DNA of 64,000 nt from an uncultured Bacteroides sp. (GCF_963678425.1 NZ_OY782855.1:1674001-1738000), one strand, 5' to 3'; shown: positions 17,423-27,193, numbered from the stretch's first letter. Made by a program: numbers and translations. The notes: a model not told the origin generated them from the letters alone.

Positions 17423-18037
17423 ATGCTAATTAAATTATACGAGAAGAATAATAACCCGAAGGATATAGAACAAATTGTTCAGGTCCTCCAGGAAGGAGGA
17501 GTGGTTATCTACCCCACGGATACGGTGTACGCCATTGGTTGTCACGCCCTGCAGGTTCGTGCAGTAGAAAATATTTGCCGCATAAAGAATATTGACCCTA
17601 AAAAGAAGTATCTTTCAATTATTTGCTATGATCTGAGTAATATCAGTGAGTATGCAAAAGTAGAAAACTCCATCTTTAAACTAATGAAGCGAAACCTGCC
17701 CGGAGCTTTTACTTTTATCCTGAGTGCCGGAAGCAGATTACCTAAAATATTCAAGAACCGGAAGGAAGTAGGTATTCGTATGCCCGATAATGCAATTATC
17801 CGCGAAATATGCCGGCAACTGGATGCACCAATCTTAACCACGACCGTTCCCTGGGATAAAAAGGAAGATATTGAATATCTCACAAACCCCGAACTGATTA
17901 ACGAGAAGTTTGGCAACGAAGTGGATCTGGTTATCAACGGAGGAATTGGAGGCATTGAACCTTCAACTATTGTAGACTGTACTTCCGGTGAAGCAGAAAT
18001 TGTCCGTCAGGGGAAAGGCATTCTGGAAGAAGCATAG
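17423..18037 (+). CDS. TsaC/YciO/Sua5-family protein (threonylcarbamoyl-AMP synthase-like)
   Basis: A 204-residue YrdC-fold protein. YPTDTVYAIGCHA near residues 31-43, KKYLSIICYDLSNIS, and LPGAFTFIL followed by KEVGIRMPD are the family's nucleotide and threonine pocket motifs. TsaC makes threonylcarbamoyl-AMP for t6A37 tRNA modification; the YciO branch is close in sequence and its role is less certain, and I cannot separate the two here. It lies 17 bases after the AsmA-like gene on the same strand and ends before a strong bidirectional terminator. Confidence 0.87.
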   Translation: MLIKLYEKNNNPKDIEQIVQVLQEGGVVIYPTDTVYAIGCHALQVRAVENICRIKNIDPKKKYLSIICYDLSNISEYAKVENSIFKLMKRNLPGAFTFILSAGSRLPKIFKNRKEVGIRMPDNAIIREICRQLDAPILTTTVPWDKKEDIEYLTNPELINEKFGNEVDLVINGGIGGIEPSTIVDCTSGEAEIVRQGKGILEEA

Positions 18038-18221
18038 TGTTTCTTCACAATTGCTCACCAAAGACATTTTACAACAGCCTTCTAAAATGGGGATATGTAA
18101 AAAACTTTGTCCACAAAAAGAGAATAAACTGATTTAAAATTCATGTTATCCCAGAAGATTCTATATAAAAAGTCTAAGTATTGGTGAATTGGATATTTGA
18201 TTTTAATCCCAAGTAAATACG

Positions 18222-18266
18222 AACAAGAAGAGGGTGGCTAAAAAGTATAGCCACCCTCTTCTTGTT
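18222..18266. terminator. Bidirectional terminator between tsaC-like gene and nagB
   Basis: A perfect 19-bp stem (18222-18240 with 18248-18266) encloses a 7-base loop and is flanked by A/T-rich sequence, between two convergent genes. Confidence 0.9.
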
Positions 18267-18281
18267 ATATTCTGATTTAAA

Positions 18282-19094
18282 TTACTTAAGCAAAGTTTCA
18301 GGATCAAGATGATCTGCTTCAATATCTTTGAAGTAACGGTAAGTGCCAACCTTTAATTCGTCAGCAGCAGCATCGTCACAAACAACGATACCTTTTTCGT
18401 GAAGCTGAAGTGCACTGATAGTCCACATTTGAGTGATAGCACCTTCAACAGCATGATATAAAGCACGAGCCTTGTTGTGTCCATTCACAATGATAAGAAC
18501 TTCCTTTGCAGAAAGTACTGTTCCCACACCTACAGTTAAAGAAGTCTTTGGAACTTTGTTCACATCATTATCAAAGAAACGGGAGTTTGCGATAATTGTA
18601 TCGGTAGTCAGGGTTTTTACTCTGGTACGGGAAGTTAGAGAAGATCCCGGTTCATTGAAAGCGATATGACCGTCAGGACCAATTCCGCCAAGAAACAAGT
18701 CAATGCCACCGTATTCCTTAATCTTTTCTTCATAACGGGTACATTCAGCTTCCAGGTCAGCAGCATTACCATTCAGGATGTTTACGTTTCCCTTCACGAT
18801 ATCCACATGATTGAAAAAATTGTTCCACATAAATGAGTAGTAACTTTCAGGGTGTTCCTGTGGAAGTCCCACATACTCATCCATATTAAATGTAACTACA
18901 TGCTTAAAGGAAACAACCCCTTTTTTGCATAGATCAATCAAAGCTTTGTACATTCCCAGAGGAGAAGATCCTGTAGGCAAGCCAAGAACAAAAGGTTTCT
19001 CTGCAGTAGGACAAGCCTTGTTAATTTTTGCTGCTACATAATTTGCAGCCCATTGTGATATTTTCTGATAATCAGGTTGAATGATTAGTCTCAT
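18282..19094 (-). CDS. nagB: Glucosamine-6-phosphate deaminase
   Basis: A 270-residue enzyme converting glucosamine-6-phosphate to fructose-6-phosphate and ammonia, feeding amino sugars to glycolysis. Catalytic residues keep their E. coli numbering: D72 in NMDEYVGLP, and D141, H143 and E148 in GPDGHIAFNEP. The phosphate loop LGLPTGSSPLGMY lies at 38-49. It follows the flavodiiron gene by 28 bases with no promoter-like sequence between, so the two are probably co-transcribed. Confidence 0.97.
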   Translation of the reverse strand: MRLIIQPDYQKISQWAANYVAAKINKACPTAEKPFVLGLPTGSSPLGMYKALIDLCKKGVVSFKHVVTFNMDEYVGLPQEHPESYYSFMWNNFFNHVDIVKGNVNILNGNAADLEAECTRYEEKIKEYGGIDLFLGGIGPDGHIAFNEPGSSLTSRTRVKTLTTDTIIANSRFFDNDVNKVPKTSLTVGVGTVLSAKEVLIIVNGHNKARALYHAVEGAITQMWTISALQLHEKGIVVCDDAAADELKVGTYRYFKDIEADHLDPETLLK

Positions 19095-19122
19095 AACAAT
19101 GTTATTTTAGATTATAATTAAA

Positions 19123-20331
19123 TTAGTGTATTTTTGTTCTGTCAACCTCAAGGCGTTCGGCCATGGTTTTTGCCAGGTTCTCGCATTGGGTATAAGTAAT
19201 TTCCTTCATACTTTGTTTCATCTCCACAGGATCACCAATCAGTTCAAACTTACTTTTCTCGGCATATTCAGCCAGTCTCTTGACTGCCGCGCCCGCCCAG
19301 CAAAAAGAGCCGAAGTAACCCAGATAGCGTCCTTTTATCTCTCTTACACTTATTTTTGAAAGAAGAGATTCCACTTCCGGAAAAATTTGATTGCTATAAG
19401 TAGGACTTCCAATAATCAATCCTTTGTATTTAAATATATCAGCCAGTATATAAGAAGAATTCGTTTTAGAAACATTGTGCATCACAATATTTTTGATGCC
19501 ACAAGCTGAAAGTTCTGAAGCTATGGCTTCGGCCATTTGTTCAGTGTTTCCGTACATACTTCCATAAACAATAACCACGCCTTCATCGGCATCATACCGG
19601 CTTAACTTATCGTATATTCCAATTACTTTATCTATATTCTCCATCCATACCGGACCATGTGTGGAACAAATAGCCGAAATATTCAGCCCTTTAAGCTTTT
19701 CAAGGGCTTTTTGAACCGGCGAACCATATTTTCCAACAATATTTGAATAGTAACGTACCATTTCATCCCAGTATTTATCCACATTCATGCGGGAATCAAT
19801 AAAGCCTCCGTCGAGTGTGCCAAAAGCCCCGAATCCATCTCCTGAGAAGAGAACTCCGTCTGTTTCGTCATAAGTCATCATGGTTTCGGGCCAATGAACC
19901 ATTGGGGTAAGGTAGAACTTAAGCTTATGATGTCCCAAAGCCAGAAAATCTCCGTCTTTCACCAGATATTGTTCACCTGTAACGCCATAAAAGCCTTCTA
20001 TCATTCCAAAAGTCTGCTTGTTACCCACAATAACGATATCAGGATAGTGTTGCTTTATCAAACGGATAGAACCGGAATGATCTGGTTCCATGTGATTTAT
20101 AATCAAATAATTAATAGGACGATCGCCTATTACATTCTTAATCTTGCGTAAAAAAGATTCAAAATAGCACACATCCACAGTATCTACCAGCGCCACTAAA
20201 TCATCATCTATTAAATACGAATTATAGGATACGCCGTAAGGTAACGGCCACATACCTTCGAACAAATGTTTGCTTCTGTCATTTACACCTACATAGTGAA
20301 CTTTTCCTTTAATTGTAATCTTCTGTTGCAT
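19123..20331 (-). CDS. A-type flavoprotein (flavodiiron protein)
   Basis: A 402-residue cytosolic protein with an N-terminal metallo-beta-lactamase-like diiron domain and a C-terminal flavodoxin domain. The diiron ligands are H80, E82, D84 and H85 (NHMEPDHSGS), with later ligands in VHWPETMM and STHGPVW. The FMN loop is YGSMYGNTEQMAEA near 255. Flavodiiron proteins reduce O2 or NO to water or N2O and protect anaerobes from oxidative or nitrosative stress; which substrate dominates cannot be told from sequence. A TATTTTTG -7 element lies at 20358-20365. Confidence 0.94.
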   Translation of the reverse strand: MQQKITIKGKVHYVGVNDRSKHLFEGMWPLPYGVSYNSYLIDDDLVALVDTVDVCYFESFLRKIKNVIGDRPINYLIINHMEPDHSGSIRLIKQHYPDIVIVGNKQTFGMIEGFYGVTGEQYLVKDGDFLALGHHKLKFYLTPMVHWPETMMTYDETDGVLFSGDGFGAFGTLDGGFIDSRMNVDKYWDEMVRYYSNIVGKYGSPVQKALEKLKGLNISAICSTHGPVWMENIDKVIGIYDKLSRYDADEGVVIVYGSMYGNTEQMAEAIASELSACGIKNIVMHNVSKTNSSYILADIFKYKGLIIGSPTYSNQIFPEVESLLSKISVREIKGRYLGYFGSFCWAGAAVKRLAEYAEKSKFELIGDPVEMKQSMKEITYTQCENLAKTMAERLEVDRTKIH

Positions 20332-20357
20332 AATTTGTATTCATCTAAATTTAATAG

Positions 20358-20365
20358 CAAAAATA
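20358..20365 (-). promoter_or_regulatory. -7 element of the flavodiiron-nagB operon
   Basis: TATTTTTG on the minus strand, 26 bases upstream of the ATG at 20331. Confidence 0.5.
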
Positions 20366-20376
20366 GCCATTTTATC

Positions 20377-21294
20377 TTAATATCTATATAGTTTTCCCTG
20401 ATAAGCTTCCCGTTCACGCATTCTTTTTTTCACCCTCTCGGTAAACTCATAGTTTTTTAGTCCCCAATCGGGAGCAATCAGCAGTTCTTTGGGAGACTGC
20501 GAAACAAAACGTTCCAAAACCATATCAGGGCGAAGCCGCTCCACATAGTCAATTACCAGATCAATATATTCATCCACCTCATACAAATGAAATTCTTCGG
20601 GATGCTCTTCAAACTCATGAGCCATCTTTGTTCCCCGGATCAGTTGCAACTGATGAAGTTTCAGGGTAGTCAGCGGAAGTTCAGATAACTTTGCTGCCTG
20701 ATTCACTATCATATCATGTGTCTCCCCCGGTAATCCCAATATCACATGACCGCCGGTAAGAATTCCTCTGGCAGCTGTTCTTTGCACGGCATCTACCGTG
20801 TCGGCATAAGTATGTCCGCGGTTAATCCGGCGAAGAGTATCATCATTCGTACTTTCAATACCATACTCTACAATAAGAAAAGCATGTTTCTGCAGTTCCT
20901 CAAGATAATCAAGCAAATCATCCGGCATACAATCCGGACGAGTTCCTATCACAAGCCCCACTACCCCATCCACACTAAGTGCATCTTCGTATTTCTGTTT
21001 CAAAGACTCAAGTTCCGAATAGGTATTTGTATATGCCTGAAAATAGGCAAGATATTTCATTTCAGGATATTTGCGGGAAAAGAACATACGCCCTTCTTCT
21101 AACTGTTCCTTTACTGATTTCTCAGTTCTGCAATATTCCGGATTAAAAGTCTGGTTATTACAATAAGTACAACCACCATTGCCCTTTACGCCATCCCTGT
21201 TGGGGCAGGTAAAACCGGCATTGAGCGAAATCTTCTGAACTTTACAATCAAAATACTTCCGCAGGAAAGAAGAAAAGTCATTATAGGCAGGCAT
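20377..21294 (-). CDS. Radical SAM protein, TIGR01212/YhcC-like
   Basis: A 305-residue radical SAM protein. The cluster-binding cysteines are C30, C42 and C45 in the order C-x11-C-x2-C, the spacing of the Elp3-related YhcC group, followed by YFQAYTNTYS, GTRPDCMPDD, EYGIESTNDDTL and GGHVILGLPGET motifs. The reaction of this family is not established. A TAATTTTG -7 element at 21321-21328 places transcription 27 bases before the ATG. It marks the last conserved gene before the AT-rich accessory block. Confidence 0.9.
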   Translation of the reverse strand: MPAYNDFSSFLRKYFDCKVQKISLNAGFTCPNRDGVKGNGGCTYCNNQTFNPEYCRTEKSVKEQLEEGRMFFSRKYPEMKYLAYFQAYTNTYSELESLKQKYEDALSVDGVVGLVIGTRPDCMPDDLLDYLEELQKHAFLIVEYGIESTNDDTLRRINRGHTYADTVDAVQRTAARGILTGGHVILGLPGETHDMIVNQAAKLSELPLTTLKLHQLQLIRGTKMAHEFEEHPEEFHLYEVDEYIDLVIDYVERLRPDMVLERFVSQSPKELLIAPDWGLKNYEFTERVKKRMREREAYQGKLYRY

Positions 21295-21320
21295 ATAATT
21301 CGCTCTTTTTATTTAGATTA

Positions 21321-21328
21321 CAAAATTA
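21321..21328 (-). promoter_or_regulatory. -7 element of the radical SAM gene
   Basis: TAATTTTG on the minus strand, 27 bases upstream of the ATG. Confidence 0.45.
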
Positions 21329-21568
21329 CGAATTTTATTTAATAAGGCGAAAGAATTTATGCTCTAGAATTAAAAAAGCATTATTCAAAACTGTCTAGAT
21401 GATATATCATATAAAGAACAGTAGCTTGCACAAATATATTTTGTAAAAATAATATATATAAGATTCTTTATCACTGAGTAATACACAATAAATCATCTAA
21501 TGTTTTATATTCTGTAGATAATAATATTATGATTTTAGTGAGATAAATCTGTAAGATCTTTAATGTGG

Positions 21569-22105
21569 TTAATGTAGCAGGAATAAAAAACTCATTATAT
21601 TTTTAAGTTGACCTTTTACATCTTTAAGCGGTATTTGTGTGGAAGAAGTCAATTGATCATTTTCTTCATCTTCTTCAATAGATGAAATTTCTATTATTTG
21701 GCCAGCTACAATTCTGTAAGCAAAGTGCAGATTTCTAAAATCAGAGTTTAATTGCTCAGTAAGCCATACATAGATATCCTTATCAGCCTTTTGGGCAAAA
21801 TCAATAATCTTCTCTATATAATCCATTTTCTCATACCATTGATTATTAGTATCCTCAATATATTCAATTGAAACAGATTTGTATCCTTTAGTAGGATTAC
21901 CAAATTCGTTAAATCTTTTATTGAAAGTTTTGCACCACATATATTGTTCAAGATTGTAATAAAATAATCCGTATTTCTTTTTAAGTAGTTCCAGGTCATT
22001 ACAGATTGATGTTATTAATTCTGGAGTTAATTTTTCTCTGATTAATACACTTTTAGAAATAATATATCCATTCCTTTCAGAAAAAGTAATTGTAGCATTT
22101 TTCAT
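21569..22105 (-). CDS. Hypothetical protein, unrecognised
   Basis: A 178-residue, AT-rich, apparently cytosolic protein with no signal peptide and no membrane segment. I do not recognise a family. It has an N-terminal beta-rich part (ATITFSERNGYIISKSVLI), a helical middle with aromatic residues (LFYYNLEQYMWCKTFNKRF, NNQWYEKMDYIEKIIDFAQ) and an acidic stretch SIEEDEENDQ before a Leu/Phe end. It stands alone with nothing but AT-rich sequence on both sides. Size and composition resemble immunity or accessory proteins in polymorphic regions, but no toxin gene is adjacent. Confidence 0.5.
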   Translation of the reverse strand: MKNATITFSERNGYIISKSVLIREKLTPELITSICNDLELLKKKYGLFYYNLEQYMWCKTFNKRFNEFGNPTKGYKSVSIEYIEDTNNQWYEKMDYIEKIIDFAQKADKDIYVWLTEQLNSDFRNLHFAYRIVAGQIIEISSIEEDEENDQLTSSTQIPLKDVKGQLKNIMSFLFLLH

Positions 22106-22473
22106 TTCTTTATATTTTAGTACCCCTTAGCTATATAAAACCAGCACATATTTAATGTCTAATGGGGGTTGTTAGTTTATCAGTTAATATATTGCAGGAT
22201 TGTCATAGCACCAACCTTTGCTTTTATCCTTGTAAATAGTACTGTAGTTTGCTTTGAATAAATGTTATGAGCACTGATTCTAGTCAGATCAAATGAATGA
22301 ATAGCGCCAATTATAATCCACAGGTACTATGAAGTTTATATCAATAATTTTTTAATATCTTATTCGTCGATCCTTAAAAAGTCACAATGTATAATTAAGA
22401 AAAATTGAGTCCAATAATTTAATTCCCTTAATTTCTACTTTATGGCTTTAAAAGGTTGACTGTATAACATCAA
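22106..22473. other. Intergenic, no feature recognised
   Basis: 368 AT-rich bases between the end of the usher gene and the lone hypothetical gene. I see no open frame of note, no clear terminator hairpin and no repeat. Confidence 0.5.
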
Positions 22474-25400
22474 TTACTTACTCTTTAGCTTATCTGCAAG
22501 TTTCCTTGCTTCTTGTTGATTAGAAAAATATCTTGATTTTACTTTAAAATAAGAACTTTCCTCTACAACAAACATGCTATTGGATAACCTTGCATTGACT
22601 TTTTTGCAAAGATTCTGAGCATTTCGACGCAATTTAAAAGCACCAATCTGTAAATAATACTTGCCATTTTGAACAATAATCAATACATCTTTAAAAGCAT
22701 AATTTCCCAAAATTGGTCTTTCACTCTTTTTATCCTGCTCATCACTTAATGATTGAGAATCTATTTTTTTCTTTGATTTGATAGAAAGCTTATCTTGATC
22801 CTTTATATCTGCTCGTAACAAACTATCCATGTTGACTTTGCAATCTGGAGATATATTAATAAACTCTATACGTCGATTAGCAGCTTTTTCGGCTTTATTA
22901 CGATTCTTGTTTAAAGGCTTATTTTCTCCATAGCCAATGATCTCCAAGCAGCGGGAAGGAACACCTCTTTTCATTAAATAATCTTTAACCGCTTTAGCTC
23001 GTTTTTCACTCAACTTCTGGTTATATTCTTTTGTTCCGTCAGAGTCTGTATTTCCTTCTATACTAAGCGTTAAACAAGGATATTGTTTTATTATTGCAGC
23101 CATTTTTGATAGGAACAGATCATTTTCTGGTTTTATGTCTGCCTTATTTGAATCAAACAAAACAGGATAATCAATTTTCTGCTTATAGTTTTTATTTACA
23201 ATCGACACAGAAACTGCATCTGCTGTTTTTGGTTCTATGTCACGTAATACAATATCACCTAAATCGATAATGTCACCAAAAGCATTCGCATGAATTGTAA
23301 AATCCTTGCTATTAGCTGTTTTATTTAACCTCGCTAACTGCATTGAATCAACACGGGCTGTATATTTACCTGGAGGCAATCCCAGAAAAGAAATGTATCC
23401 GTCCGACTCTGATTGCATTTTAGTAAATAGATCTCCATTTTCTTTATATATATCGAATAGAACATGTCCCATCCCATTTTTATTCTCATCAAGTGCAAGA
23501 CTCGTTATTTCACCCATTGGCTGAACAGCCACCATAATCTTTTTAAATTGATTTGGATCTGTTGTTACTCTAATATTCTTTTTCAGGACTTTCCATGCTA
23601 AGTTATCAAAGTTTGATTCATCCACAGTCAATGAATAATCAACAAATGGTTCCAAACCAAAAATTCTTATAATTGAATCCTTACGGGCATTTACAATCTG
23701 TCCTCCATTGCATCTTACATTTGTTCCTTCAATTGCCGGTTCTCCAATATCACGGCATCCGTTATGGTTGACATCCAAAAATGATTGAATGGATATACCG
23801 CACCGACCAACAGCATTTTGCTTATCTGCATAAACATAATCGTGTCCACTTCCAAAGGCCATACTTCCTCTTGCACTTTCTGATGTCTCAGTACGCTTGT
23901 TATTAAAATAGGTCGACAAATATGTAGTCATGAAAGAAAGATCATACTTAAAAGAAATGTTAACGCTGTTATAATTTGCTAATAAGTTCTTTTCGTATCC
24001 TACTGTTACTAATCCGTTTCTAAAAACTTGTTTCTCAAGCTCTGCTTTATATGAAATAACACGTTGATTTGTATAACTATATTGTCCATTCAAACGGACA
24101 TTACATCCTCTGTTAACCCTCATACCAAATGCTAGATTTGAATACATATTTAGTGAGCCCAAGGCAGTCCAATTATAAGAATTATTCAGATTTGCATTGT
24201 AATTCATATAATATCCGGACATCATAAGTTCACCGGTATTGTAACTAAAATTAGAATATTTATTTTGTCGGAAACCTCCTTTAAATAGTCCAGAAATTAT
24301 ATTTATACGGTAAGGAACAGATAAACTAGCAACTCTTTCCTCAAGATAATTATAAATTATAGCTGTTTGATCCTTATTATATTTCGAATAATTTAGTTCT
24401 AGCACTGAATTATGAAGAAACATATAATTCAATGTTCCTTTTGTGCGAACCTCATGAGCATATTCTCCTGTTAATACTAATTTAGGTATTGGCTGTAATG
24501 ATACATTTGCAAAAGGAATATAAGACTTATTATTTTTAATTGAAGACAAATATTCAAAACCGCCACCAACAGTTATCCCACGGGTAATACCCAAATTAAC
24601 TTCAGCCCTGCTAAATTTAGAATGTGAAGAATCGAGAAGAGTACCTCCTGTTAACCGATACTCAAATTCACCTTTCGGTAAAAGATTGTACGGCATATTA
24701 ATAATCTTCTCTTCTGACCGTTCTTCTCCATTAGGACCGTAAAAACGAAGCATAACATTTGTTGTGCCATATACTATGGGAACTTTGAATGAATAGAGGC
24801 CAGATGCATCAGCTCTTGTATAATCCATCAAAACATTATTGATATAAAGCTCTACTAACCAATCTGGCTGAGTATAATCTGATATCTGATAATCTCCCAA
24901 TGCTTTTCTTACAGTTGAAGGAGCATTAGTTATCATAAACCCATCCACGGGATAAAGTAACGATGAAATACTTTTAGTGTAAATTCGCCCGAGTTGAACT
25001 TGTTTTGCCACTTTCATTTTATTATCAACCCATCGCCAATAGTAACGCTGTTGATTCCTGTTCAATCCATAGCTATCAGAATAATTTAACCATACATTTG
25101 TTTCTCCACCTAATATTTCAGCACCTGTCCCCAATCCAATCCGTGTTTCTCCTGTGTATGTTTGTGATCGGTTTGAAGTTATTGACCAATCTACCATTCC
25201 AAATCTAAATAAATGGTAATCACGAGGCATTATGGAATCATAGACTATCTCATTTTTTATTTTCATGAGGCTAGCACGGGCATTTTCCAACCTCATCTGT
25301 TTTATCAAAGGCAATTCGAAAGATGCTCCCAACTTAGCTGACAAACTCCTAAAATTAAAATTAATATTGAAACCAAAAATATGTTCAAACTTCTCTTTTA

Positions 25401-25794
25401 AAAGGTATAACATACCCATATCAAGAATGAAGTCCTCATCTGAAAGAGCATATGTAACTCCTTGATAAACAACGGCCTTTTCTTCAGCGTTAATTATATA
25501 GTTTTTTTTATCAGTTTCAATATAACCTTTTATTACCTTACCGTTCTTCGATGGTTGATATTTTATTTTTAAATCATTAAATAATTCTTCTACAGGTAAA
25601 AACACTCTACCGGATTGATCCTCATATATTGCTGAAAGATTCTTTCGACCGACTTTATCTATTTCGAGAGCAATATTAAAAGCATCATAGTTAGTGCTAC
25701 TTTTTTTTGAATTCTGAGCATACGTACTTGTACACAGTAATGTATACAGAAAAATCCGCAACCCGTATTTAGCTATATTATTTAATTTACACAT
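22474..25794 (-). CDS. FimD-like outer-membrane usher fused to OmpA and SPOR domains
   Basis: A 1106-residue exported protein, last gene of the pilus locus. Order: signal peptide 1-26 (cleavage after YAQ); N-terminal periplasmic domain about 36-140; beta-barrel about 150-660 interrupted by a plug-like insert (DGFMITNAPS at 284, LVELYINNVLMDY at 313-325, PYNLLPKGEFEYRLTGG at 368-384, all placed as in FimD); a Ca-type loop FLDVNHNGCRDIGEPAIEG at 672-690 as in the C-terminal domains of alternate ushers; a second beta-sandwich about 760-818; OmpA-like peptidoglycan-binding domain 874-980 (NTDSDGTKEYNQKLSEKRA, GYGENKP, ANRRIEF); and SPOR 1044-1104 (YYLQIGAF). Ushers translocate chaperone-subunit complexes and polymerise pili. 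The OmpA and SPOR additions would tie the pore to the cell wall. Usher assignment is from order and motif match, not a search. Confidence 0.8.
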   Translation of the reverse strand: MCKLNNIAKYGLRIFLYTLLCTSTYAQNSKKSSTNYDAFNIALEIDKVGRKNLSAIYEDQSGRVFLPVEELFNDLKIKYQPSKNGKVIKGYIETDKKNYIINAEEKAVVYQGVTYALSDEDFILDMGMLYLLKEKFEHIFGFNINFNFRSLSAKLGASFELPLIKQMRLENARASLMKIKNEIVYDSIMPRDYHLFRFGMVDWSITSNRSQTYTGETRIGLGTGAEILGGETNVWLNYSDSYGLNRNQQRYYWRWVDNKMKVAKQVQLGRIYTKSISSLLYPVDGFMITNAPSTVRKALGDYQISDYTQPDWLVELYINNVLMDYTRADASGLYSFKVPIVYGTTNVMLRFYGPNGEERSEEKIINMPYNLLPKGEFEYRLTGGTLLDSSHSKFSRAEVNLGITRGITVGGGFEYLSSIKNNKSYIPFANVSLQPIPKLVLTGEYAHEVRTKGTLNYMFLHNSVLELNYSKYNKDQTAIIYNYLEERVASLSVPYRINIISGLFKGGFRQNKYSNFSYNTGELMMSGYYMNYNANLNNSYNWTALGSLNMYSNLAFGMRVNRGCNVRLNGQYSYTNQRVISYKAELEKQVFRNGLVTVGYEKNLLANYNSVNISFKYDLSFMTTYLSTYFNNKRTETSESARGSMAFGSGHDYVYADKQNAVGRCGISIQSFLDVNHNGCRDIGEPAIEGTNVRCNGGQIVNARKDSIIRIFGLEPFVDYSLTVDESNFDNLAWKVLKKNIRVTTDPNQFKKIMVAVQPMGEITSLALDENKNGMGHVLFDIYKENGDLFTKMQSESDGYISFLGLPPGKYTARVDSMQLARLNKTANSKDFTIHANAFGDIIDLGDIVLRDIEPKTADAVSVSIVNKNYKQKIDYPVLFDSNKADIKPENDLFLSKMAAIIKQYPCLTLSIEGNTDSDGTKEYNQKLSEKRAKAVKDYLMKRGVPSRCLEIIGYGENKPLNKNRNKAEKAANRRIEFINISPDCKVNMDSLLRADIKDQDKLSIKSKKKIDSQSLSDEQDKKSERPILGNYAFKDVLIIVQNGKYYLQIGAFKLRRNAQNLCKKVNARLSNSMFVVEESSYFKVKSRYFSNQQEARKLADKLKSK

Positions 25795-25817
25795 CGATCG
25801 TAAAAATTAAGTTCCTT

Positions 25818-26366
25818 TTATTCTTGCACAAATGTTAATGAAAAACTTCCTGTATATAAACCTGCCGGATTTGATGCAATAGAGCCTACATCTATGGTTC
25901 CTCCCACATAAATCAAATGCACATCATCACATCCTTTATTTGAAGTAAAAACAGAACCACTAGTTCCAAAATTAGTTGGTCCAACATGAAGAGTAATACT
26001 TCCCCCATTGCTTCCGGTCAAAAGTGTTGTTTCCGGATAAGTTATAGTAACTGTTCGTCCCGGACAAAGTTTAAACTCAAAAATGGCTTGATGAGGGGTA
26101 TTGCCTAAATTTAATAAGCATACATTTCCCGTTGCAGTACGCGATCCATCATATCCCACAGAGACTGTTCCACCAGACGATCCTGATTGTATTGTCAGAT
26201 CTCCGAATTGTAGATTTTGTGTAGATGAAACAGTTCCTGAACGCTGAGGCAAATCTGGAGCATAATTCTGCCCTTTTACCTGAGTTGAATAAAATGACAG
26301 GCAAAAAATAAACGAAAGAAGCAATACTATCTGTTTCTCTCTGAAAGAAAATCTTAATTTATTCAT
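25818..26366 (-). CDS. DUF4402 pilin-like subunit, atypical (candidate tip or terminal subunit)
   Basis: A 182-residue exported protein with a signal peptide to about residue 33 (VKGQ). The core NLQFGDLTIQSGSSGGTVSV..RTATGNV and the C-terminal GLYTGSFSLTF strand match DUF4402. It differs from the other three subunits in two ways: the mature N-terminus lacks the hydrophobic IVxPLxxVE donor-strand-like segment, and the penultimate residue is Gln instead of Tyr. It also has three cysteines, two near the middle and one late (GCDDVH). Its ATG overlaps the chaperone stop (ATGA), so the two are translationally coupled, and the usher follows 23 bases later. A subunit without a donor strand could only sit at the pilus tip; that is inference. 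Confidence 0.75.
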   Translation of the reverse strand: MNKLRFSFREKQIVLLLSFIFCLSFYSTQVKGQNYAPDLPQRSGTVSSTQNLQFGDLTIQSGSSGGTVSVGYDGSRTATGNVCLLNLGNTPHQAIFEFKLCPGRTVTITYPETTLLTGSNGGSITLHVGPTNFGTSGSVFTSNKGCDDVHLIYVGGTIDVGSIASNPAGLYTGSFSLTFVQE

Positions 26367-27193
26367 TGCAGCTTATATTCTGTTTTTGCATATTCTTTAT
26401 TGCCATCCTCATCAGGGCTAACATAACGAAGAACTAACTTACCGGACATTAGTTTCAAACCATTTTTTAGTTGAAGTAACATTACAAAATCACGTTTTTT
26501 TAGTTCTGTATAAACACCTATTCCATTAGCTTGTCCCACTTCTATAGATTTACCTTTATCTGGAACATAAGTTACTTTCAGATTTCCATAAGATGATCTT
26601 TCACCCTCACGATTAATAGAGACCTTTAATCGGGCAACCGAATCATTTACACTAGATAAAGAAACATCAGAAAGCCGGATCTTCATATTTAAGTTCCCGT
26701 TTCGGATTATAACCGGAATACTAATACCAAAAATAGGAGTTATTCTCACAGCCATTTTTGTAGAATCAATTTTAGGATCTTTTACACCAAGTGGCATAAC
26801 ATCTTTTTCTGCCCGGAAGTAAAGGTGAGATCTATACTCACCAGGTTTCATATCAGCTGGCTTACGGAATTGTACCCGAATAACTTGTGATTCGTTAGGT
26901 GCTAATGTTACTCTGCGAGGAAATATTCGTAAATAATCGTCAGCAAAAGCTATAGTAGTATCTGTTTTTGCAAGTTCACGAAAACTACCGTCCTGCAACA
27001 TTGTATAATGAAGAAAAGAAGCCATATATACAGCTGTATCACGACCTATATTAGAAACATTCAAATCTTCCCGCATTTTTCCATTTTCAAAAATAACGCG
27101 AACAGGAGTTACCAATAAATTTCCTTGCGCAAAAAGAGAACAAGCTGAAAAAAATAAAATCAGACCGAGGATACTCCTTTTAATTCTAATCAT
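26363..27193 (-). CDS. PapD-like periplasmic pilus chaperone
   Basis: A 276-residue exported protein with a signal peptide of about 22 residues (LFAQ). The first Ig-like domain shows the family opening LVTPVRVIFENGKMREDLNVSNIG with R32 at the position of the PapD anchor arginine, and the block FPRRVTLAPNESQVIRVQFRKP that precedes the F1-G1 donor strand. A second domain spans about 165-276 and ends in a Tyr-Lys-Leu-Gln tail. Such chaperones hold subunits by donor-strand complementation in the periplasm. The gene lies between pilin-like genes and overlaps the next one by four bases. Confidence 0.87.
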   Translation of the reverse strand: MIRIKRSILGLILFFSACSLFAQGNLLVTPVRVIFENGKMREDLNVSNIGRDTAVYMASFLHYTMLQDGSFRELAKTDTTIAFADDYLRIFPRRVTLAPNESQVIRVQFRKPADMKPGEYRSHLYFRAEKDVMPLGVKDPKIDSTKMAVRITPIFGISIPVIIRNGNLNMKIRLSDVSLSSVNDSVARLKVSINREGERSSYGNLKVTYVPDKGKSIEVGQANGIGVYTELKKRDFVMLLQLKNGLKLMSGKLVLRYVSPDEDGNKEYAKTEYKLQ

